From JAHJGG01 sp041658785 (GTDB lineage Bacteria; Patescibacteriota; Patescibacteriia; Magasanikbacterales; UBA922): a stretch of 16,965 bases of DNA. How positions within the stretch are numbered: the stretch's first letter is position 1; every line of letters begins with the position of its first letter. The notes under the pieces are model-generated. The model had not been told where the DNA came from. It was given only the letters and a program-made list of their open reading frames with translations, and ran no database searches. A program made the position numbers and the translations under genes. The DNA lies in assembly GCA_041658785.1 (NCBI GenBank), contig JBAZZL010000026.1, positions 1 through 16,965 of the forward strand, given 5' to 3'. Below, in pieces: positions 13,967 through 16,965 of this stretch.

Positions 13967-14221
13967 CTATCTTCTTCTATTATTTCTATCAAATTTATCT
14001 TCTTCTTCCGGCAATTTACCAATTTTTCGAAGATATGTTATCTTTGAGATAAGCTTAACTTTTCGCACAGCGCTTTTTCGCTGTAAATTTTTGCTCTTTT
14101 TTGGCACAAAAAACTTTACTTTCCTTGCCTGCAAGAGCTTGCCTGACTGCTGCCAGCGGCGCTTCACTCTCCGCATAAAAGCATCAAATGACTCGCCTTT
14201 CTTTCTTTTGATTTCTGACAC
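13967..14221 (-). CDS. rpsU: Ribosomal protein bS21
   Basis: An 84-residue basic protein of the small ribosomal subunit. In well-studied bacteria bS21 sits on the platform and helps initiation near the anti-Shine-Dalgarno region. GESFDAFMRRVKRRWQQSG, LLQARKVKFFVPKKSK and the following NLQRKSAVRKVK match the bS21 core. The C-terminus (ITYLRKIGKLPEEEDKFDR) is somewhat longer than in classical members of about 58-71 residues. The start is taken as GTG at 14221, because AGGAGGTGA at 14227-14235 lies at normal distance. The in-frame GTG at 14230 is part of that Shine-Dalgarno and would leave no spacing. The gene follows hisS after 73 nt. Confidence 0.9.
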   Translation of the reverse strand: MSEIKRKKGESFDAFMRRVKRRWQQSGKLLQARKVKFFVPKKSKNLQRKSAVRKVKLISKITYLRKIGKLPEEEDKFDRNNRRR

Positions 14222-14226
14222 AATTG

Positions 14227-14235
14227 TCACCTCCT
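14227..14235 (-). promoter_or_regulatory. Full-length Shine-Dalgarno that fixes the rpsU start
   Basis: AGGAGGTGA is a complete complement of the 16S rRNA tail consensus. It stands 5 nt before GTG at 14221. It overlaps the alternative GTG at 14230, which argues against that start. It is the only strong Shine-Dalgarno in the window with standard spacing. Confidence 0.75.
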
Positions 14236-14272
14236 CGGTGAATTATTGAATTAATTTTACTATCTTTCTGTG

Positions 14273-14294
14273 AATTACGAAATGTCATTGTCTG
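14273..14294 (-). repeat. 22-nt intergenic element, copy 2 (after hisS)
   Basis: The plus-strand sequence aattacgaaatgtcattgtc plus tg directly abuts the hisS TGA stop at 14295-14297. It differs from copy 1 (13364-13385) at three positions only. It falls in the rpsU leader, where no convincing promoter pair was found; weak candidates such as ATGACA and GATAGT exist. Confidence 0.5.
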
Positions 14295-15734
14295 TCATTC
14301 CCCAATCAACTTCTTGACTTCTTGCTTCAACTTCTTCTGGTCAATAATTTCCTGAATTCCAGACTCCATATCGTGTATTATTATCGTCCCGTCTTGAAAT
14401 TCTTTTTGCCCTAAAATTATTGTATGGGTAACACCAAATTTATTTGCCAATTCAAGTTGCGCTTTTAGAGACGACTTGCCAAGATTATGCCTGACAACGA
14501 GACCATTTCTACGCAACTCTTCAATCAGATACAACGACCGGCGGCGCGCTTGTTCTCCAAGTTGCGCAAAAAACAATTTTGGCCCCTGTGAAACAGTCTT
14601 GTCCATATCATCCTGCAGGTTCCGCCTCAAGACAGTAGTAACACGTTCAAGACCGATTGAAAAACCACTGCCAGGAGTAGGCTGGCCGCCCAGCTGTTCT
14701 GTCAACCCATTGTAACGGCCGCCTCCGCAAAGCGCGCTCTGCGCTCCGCCTTCCTCATCTTCTTGATAAAGCTCAAAAACAGTATCCGTATAATAATCAA
14801 GCCCGCGCACCAAAGTTGAATCAAGCGTGTATGGAACATCTACCTCATCTAAATACTCAAGCACAGTCATAAAAAACTTTTTTGAATCATCCCCCAGCCA
14901 ATCAATAATCTGCGGAGCCTCTTCCAAAATCGGACGGCACTGCTCTTGCTTGCAATCCAAACACCGCAGAGGATTTTTGTTGATTCTTTTTCTGCAATCT
15001 TCACACAAATAACTGCGTTTGCTGCGCAAGTAACCCACCAACTCAATAATATACCGCTCTCTGTCTTCAAGAGTGCCAATACTGTTGATGCGCACCTGTG
15101 AGGATATTCCGAGATCTCTTAAAAAATTATATGCTACCACGATCAACTCTGCATCTACTACTGGTTCATGCACACCCAGTGATTCGCACGAAAACTGATG
15201 AAATTCCCGATAACGCCCTGCCTGCGGCCGATCATGGCGAAACATCTGCCCCCAATACCACACTTTAACCGGCTGGGGCGCTGTTTGCATGCCATGCGCG
15301 ATATACGCTCTAGCTACCGATGCTGTCGCTTCGGGCCTCAAGGCAACCTTCTTGCCATCTGCATCTTCAAAAATATACATCTCTTTTTCAATCACATCTG
15401 TTCCTTTGCCGAGTGAACGGACAAAAAGTGAAGCCTCTTCTAAAATTGGAGTCTCTATCCAAGAAAAGCCATAAGCCTCTGCTATTCCCTCTGCGGCATG
15501 ACGCATCAGCTTCCAGTAATATTCATCTTTTGGCATTATATCTTTGAATCCTCTGAGGAGATTTGGCGTCTTGGTATTGGAGCCTGACAATCTTGCTTCT
15601 TTTTTTTGCTCTTTTTGAAAATCTTTACTCTTTTTTATTTTTTTTTGCATATCCGCGGGCGTTTTTTCCGACTTAATCTTTTTCAGACTTGGCTTTTTTT
15701 TTATCATATTTTTTTTTAATGAATATTTGATCAA
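14295..15734 (-). CDS. hisS: Histidyl-tRNA synthetase
   Basis: Class II synthetase that charges tRNA-His with histidine using ATP in the cytoplasm. Family hallmarks are present: LLRGFKDIMPKD at the start of the core; motif 1 around ETPILEEASLFVRSLG; KVALRPEATASVARAY; motif 2 RPQAGRYREFHQF; the histidine-binding stretches LVRGLDYYTDTVFE and GGGRYNGLTEQLGG; motif 3 GSGFSIGLERV; then a C-terminal anticodon-binding domain (KLFFAQLGEQARR to the end). A four-cysteine insertion CEDCRKRINKNPLRCLDC is of a type seen in many bacterial HisRS. The N-terminus carries roughly 50 extra lysine-rich residues encoded by long A runs. The start is uncertain: TTG at 15734 (given here, 479 residues) lies 16 nt after an AAGGAG, ATT at 15740 lies 10 nt after it, and ATG at 15707 has no ribosome site. 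The core is unaffected. Confidence 0.95.
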   Translation of the reverse strand: MIKYSLKKNMIKKKPSLKKIKSEKTPADMQKKIKKSKDFQKEQKKEARLSGSNTKTPNLLRGFKDIMPKDEYYWKLMRHAAEGIAEAYGFSWIETPILEEASLFVRSLGKGTDVIEKEMYIFEDADGKKVALRPEATASVARAYIAHGMQTAPQPVKVWYWGQMFRHDRPQAGRYREFHQFSCESLGVHEPVVDAELIVVAYNFLRDLGISSQVRINSIGTLEDRERYIIELVGYLRSKRSYLCEDCRKRINKNPLRCLDCKQEQCRPILEEAPQIIDWLGDDSKKFFMTVLEYLDEVDVPYTLDSTLVRGLDYYTDTVFELYQEDEEGGAQSALCGGGRYNGLTEQLGGQPTPGSGFSIGLERVTTVLRRNLQDDMDKTVSQGPKLFFAQLGEQARRRSLYLIEELRRNGLVVRHNLGKSSLKAQLELANKFGVTHTIILGQKEFQDGTIIIHDMESGIQEIIDQKKLKQEVKKLIGE

Positions 15735-15750
15735 AAAAATGGTAAATATA

Positions 15751-15756
15751 CTCCTT
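15751..15756 (-). promoter_or_regulatory. Possible Shine-Dalgarno for hisS
   Basis: AAGGAG on the minus strand lies 16 nt before TTG at 15734, 10 nt before an in-frame ATT at 15740, and 43 nt before the first in-frame ATG at 15707. It therefore favours a start upstream of the ATG. Confidence 0.4.
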
Positions 15757-15841
15757 CGCCTTATTAATTCCGATTTTGCAAAAATTAAATTCTAATTATT
15801 TTGTTAAGTTTTAGCTATAATTTAACGTTAAGCTACGGAGT

Positions 15842-15847
15842 ATTATA
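15842..15847 (-). promoter_or_regulatory. Consensus -10 box, candidate hisS promoter
   Basis: A perfect TATAAT on the minus strand lies about 110 nt before the hisS start, in the 157-nt gap after lepB. The hexamer 17 bp upstream (ACTCAA) is a poor -35. Downstream, the leader contains the palindrome TTAACGTTAA and flanking TAGCT/AGCTA arms (about 15812-15835 on plus), which could form a weak hairpin. Confidence 0.4.
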
Positions 15848-15891
15848 CGGAATTTAAATAGCAATTGAGTATAAAAAAAATGCTTCAATGA

Positions 15892-16581
15892 TTACAATTT
15901 ATACTCCGGAACCTCAAACAGGCCGGCGCGGGTAAACGGGTAACCGCGAAACCATGTGCGTCCTATCATTACGTCGCGGTTGATTGGTCCAAAGCGCCTG
16001 GAATCAAAACTGGCATCCCGATTATCGCCCAACACAAAATACTGATCATTCCCAAGTGTAACATTTACCGAACCGAGTGTCTGGGTATCAACGTCAAGAT
16101 AATCTTCATCCAAGACCGCGCCTTGCGGATACAATTCATTATAAATAATTACCTTGTTATTCTCAATTTTAACGCGTTCATTAGGCAGACCAACAATCCG
16201 TTTTAGATAAAAATCCTTGGGATTGATCGGGGAGCGAAAAACCACCACCTCGCCCCTGCCCGGATCCCTCAATCGATAGCTTAATTCATCAATAATCAAA
16301 TATTCATGCTCAAAAAAAGTAGACTCCATTGATTGTCCTTTTACATAAAAAGGCTTGAATAAAAAATAGCGGACTAATCCAATGGTGATGCCGGCCAAGA
16401 GAGCGACTTTAATCAACTCAAGAAAAAACAGTCCGATTGATTCAAAAAATCTGCCGGCGCGTGATTGTTTTTCTTGCCGTTTTTCTCCGGCGGCATCTTC
16501 CGCCTCTTTCATCTCAGCCATTTCTTGATTATCAATCAAAGACCGATCGCTATCCGAATTGTATTTTTGTTTTCGCGGCAT
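15892..16581 (-). CDS. lepB: Type I signal peptidase
   Basis: A 229-residue membrane serine protease (family S26) that removes signal peptides from exported proteins at the outer face of the membrane. There is an acidic/charged cytoplasmic N-terminus, one membrane helix at about 47-75, then the conserved boxes: GQSMEST with nucleophile Ser84; RGEVVVFRSP; FYLKRIVGLPNE with catalytic Lys127; and YFVLGDNRDASFDSRRFG. The usual proline after SM-x (SMxPT) is serine here. ATG at 16581 is chosen: the longer frame to 16638 would translate the intergenic heptad repeats and has no ribosome site. Likely substrates in this window are the two pilin-headed proteins, by inference from their signal peptides. 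No Shine-Dalgarno is visible. Confidence 0.94.
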   Translation of the reverse strand: MPRKQKYNSDSDRSLIDNQEMAEMKEAEDAAGEKRQEKQSRAGRFFESIGLFFLELIKVALLAGITIGLVRYFLFKPFYVKGQSMESTFFEHEYLIIDELSYRLRDPGRGEVVVFRSPINPKDFYLKRIVGLPNERVKIENNKVIIYNELYPQGAVLDEDYLDVDTQTLGSVNVTLGNDQYFVLGDNRDASFDSRRFGPINRDVMIGRTWFRGYPFTRAGLFEVPEYKL

Positions 16582-16593
16582 AAATACTACATC

Positions 16594-16691
16594 ATGATGC
16601 ACACAGTATGATTCATGGCATGATGCATCATGCATCATGCATCATGCATCATGCCAATGGGTCGTGTTGTGTGCATCGCGTATCGTGATTC
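16594..16691. repeat. Degenerate 7-bp repeat array on the lepB side of the tRNA
   Basis: Read on the plus strand in sevens: ATGATGC, ACACAGT, ATGATTC, a 5-nt ATGGC, ATGATGC, then four ATCATGC, a 9-nt CAATGGGTC, then GTGTTGT, GTGCATC, GCGTATC, GTGATTC. Most units fit (A/G)TG..(T/G)C. The array fills the whole lepB-tRNA gap except a few bases. Confidence 0.65.
16623..16654. repeat. Perfect tandem repeat of ATGCATC, about 4.6 copies
   Basis: Four exact ATGCATC units plus ATGC. The unit contains the palindrome ATGCAT, and CATGATGCATCATG at 16619-16632 is a perfect 14-bp palindrome, so the block can fold on either strand. It is the uniform core of the larger degenerate array. Confidence 0.9.
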
Positions 16692-16693
16692 GG

Positions 16694-16767
16694 TGGGCGT
16701 GCCTGGAATCGAACCAGGGACCTTTACATTATCAGTGTAACGCTCTAGCCAGCTGAGCTACACGCCC
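16694..16767 (-). tRNA. tRNA-Ile (anticodon GAU)
   Basis: A complete 74-nt cloverleaf including the discriminator: acceptor GGGCGTG/CACGCCC, D arm GCTC-AGCTGGCTA-GAGC, anticodon arm TTACA-CTGATAA-TGTAA with anticodon GAT, variable loop AGGTC, and T arm CCTGG-TTCGATT-CCAGG. The gene is followed by A-CCG, so a full CCA end is not encoded and must be added after transcription. It lies upstream of lepB on the same strand and is flanked on both sides by heptad arrays. Confidence 0.96.
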
Positions 16768-16774
16768 TTTTAAC

Positions 16775-16838
16775 ATGATGCATGATTCACACAGCATGAC
16801 GCATGGCGAATTGTATCGTGTTGCGTGAATCGTGCATC
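16775..16838. repeat. Degenerate 7-bp repeat array upstream of the tRNA
   Basis: In sevens on the plus strand: ATGATGC, ATGATTC, ACACAGC, ATGACGC, ATGGCGA, an 8-nt ATTGTATC, then GTGTTGC, GTGAATC, GTGCATC. As in the array at 16594-16691, ATG-type units come first and GTG-type units follow, and individual units are shared (ATGATGC, ATGATTC, ACACAG-, GTGCATC). Confidence 0.65.
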
Positions 16839-16845
16839 GCACTAG

Positions 16846-16862
16846 TGTTGCGTTAAGCAACA
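16846..16862. repeat. Small perfect inverted repeat
   Basis: TGTTGC and GCAACA flank the 5-nt loop GTTAA. It has a 6-bp stem and no strong T run, so it is not called a terminator. It lies just beyond the heptad array. Confidence 0.4.
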
Positions 16863-16913
16863 TTTCGCACCTTACAATTTAGCTAATAATAAAGAAAAAT
16901 TAGCATTTTTTGA

Positions 16914-16941
16914 TTGCGCACGATTTCAATTCTGCTAAGAT
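16914..16941 (+). promoter_or_regulatory. Possible plus-strand promoter at the right edge
   Basis: TTGCGC (16914-16919), a 16-bp spacer, then an extended -10 TGCTAAGAT (TAAGAT at 16936-16941). It would drive a divergent gene beyond the window. The preceding GCTAAT...ATTAGC stem followed by ATTTTTT (about 16881-16911) could end leftover plus-strand transcription. No gene was found in 16863-16965. Confidence 0.25.
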
Positions 16942-16965
16942 GATTTTATTAACATTTAATAAAAT

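Noticed and set aside
14222..14230. Upstream GTG start for rpsU
   Set aside because: That GTG is inside the Shine-Dalgarno AGGAGGTGA and would have no spacing. GTG at 14221 has correct spacing.
15842..15900. Terminator for lepB formed by GAGTATAAA...TTTATACTC
   Set aside because: The arms are 9 bp with a loop of about 22 nt, AT-rich, and overlap the stop region. A T8 run lies in the loop, not after the stem, so it is not a convincing intrinsic terminator.
11227..16581. UGA recoding to glycine, as in some Patescibacteria
   Set aside because: TGA ends hisS and the 698-residue gene where the family or frame is expected to end, and no in-frame TGA is needed inside any gene.
16582..16638. A 19-residue N-terminal extension of signal peptidase (MMHDASCHES...)
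   Set aside because: It is encoded by the intergenic heptad repeats, is histidine- and cysteine-rich, and has no ribosome site. ATG at 16581 gives a normal signal peptidase N-terminus.
16594..16838. CRISPR array
   Set aside because: The repeat unit is only 7 bp with no spacers, and there are no cas genes nearby.
16767..16965. Attachment site or mobile element beside the tRNA
   Set aside because: No integrase, no repeat of the tRNA 3' end elsewhere in the window, and no phage or transposon genes.

Overview
The window looks like a piece of a Candidate Phyla Radiation (Patescibacteria) chromosome, most likely Parcubacteria-like. This is inferred from protein style, not from a marker tree. The clues are two adjacent secreted proteins that begin with a signal peptide and a two-helix pilin-like segment (VirB2/TrbC or 'T4SS pilin' type) and continue into Ig-like, IPT and cysteine-rich modules; a small compact set of housekeeping genes; and scarce Shine-Dalgarno sequences. 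TGA and TAG serve as ordinary stops, so there is no sign of the UGA=Gly code of Gracilibacteria.

Every gene I can support lies on the minus strand. In transcription order (right to left) they are: tRNA-Ile(GAU), set inside a degenerate 7-bp repeat array; type I signal peptidase (lepB); histidyl-tRNA synthetase (hisS); ribosomal protein bS21 (rpsU); a GatB/YqeY-family protein; a 698-residue pilin-headed Ig-like protein; and a giant pilin-headed protein. The giant frame is open from 11150 to the left edge, at least 3,716 codons, and fills two thirds of the window. Its C-terminus lies outside.

The giant protein reads as a modular surface or secreted protein. Its order is: signal peptide; two-helix pilin-like head; Ig-like domain; a jelly-roll-like domain; a row of IPT/TIG-like domains; Ig-like domains; a LamG-like domain; a cluster of cysteine-rich CGNG repeats; more Ig-like domains; a pseudopilin-like domain; a second copy of the jelly-roll domain; and further CGNG repeats. 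The 698-residue protein has the same head and about three Ig-like domains. Signal peptidase I from the same window would be expected to process both, but a functional link is inference only.

The housekeeping part (hisS, rpsU, yqeY) serves translation. Start-site context is uneven. rpsU has an essentially perfect Shine-Dalgarno sequence. yqeY and both pilin-headed genes have none, and instead have 6-7 T residues directly before ATG. Intergenic regions hold a 22-nt element repeated after hisS and after yqeY, a perfect 14-bp hairpin between rpsU and yqeY, and the heptad arrays around the tRNA. There is no CRISPR array, transposase, integrase or phage gene.
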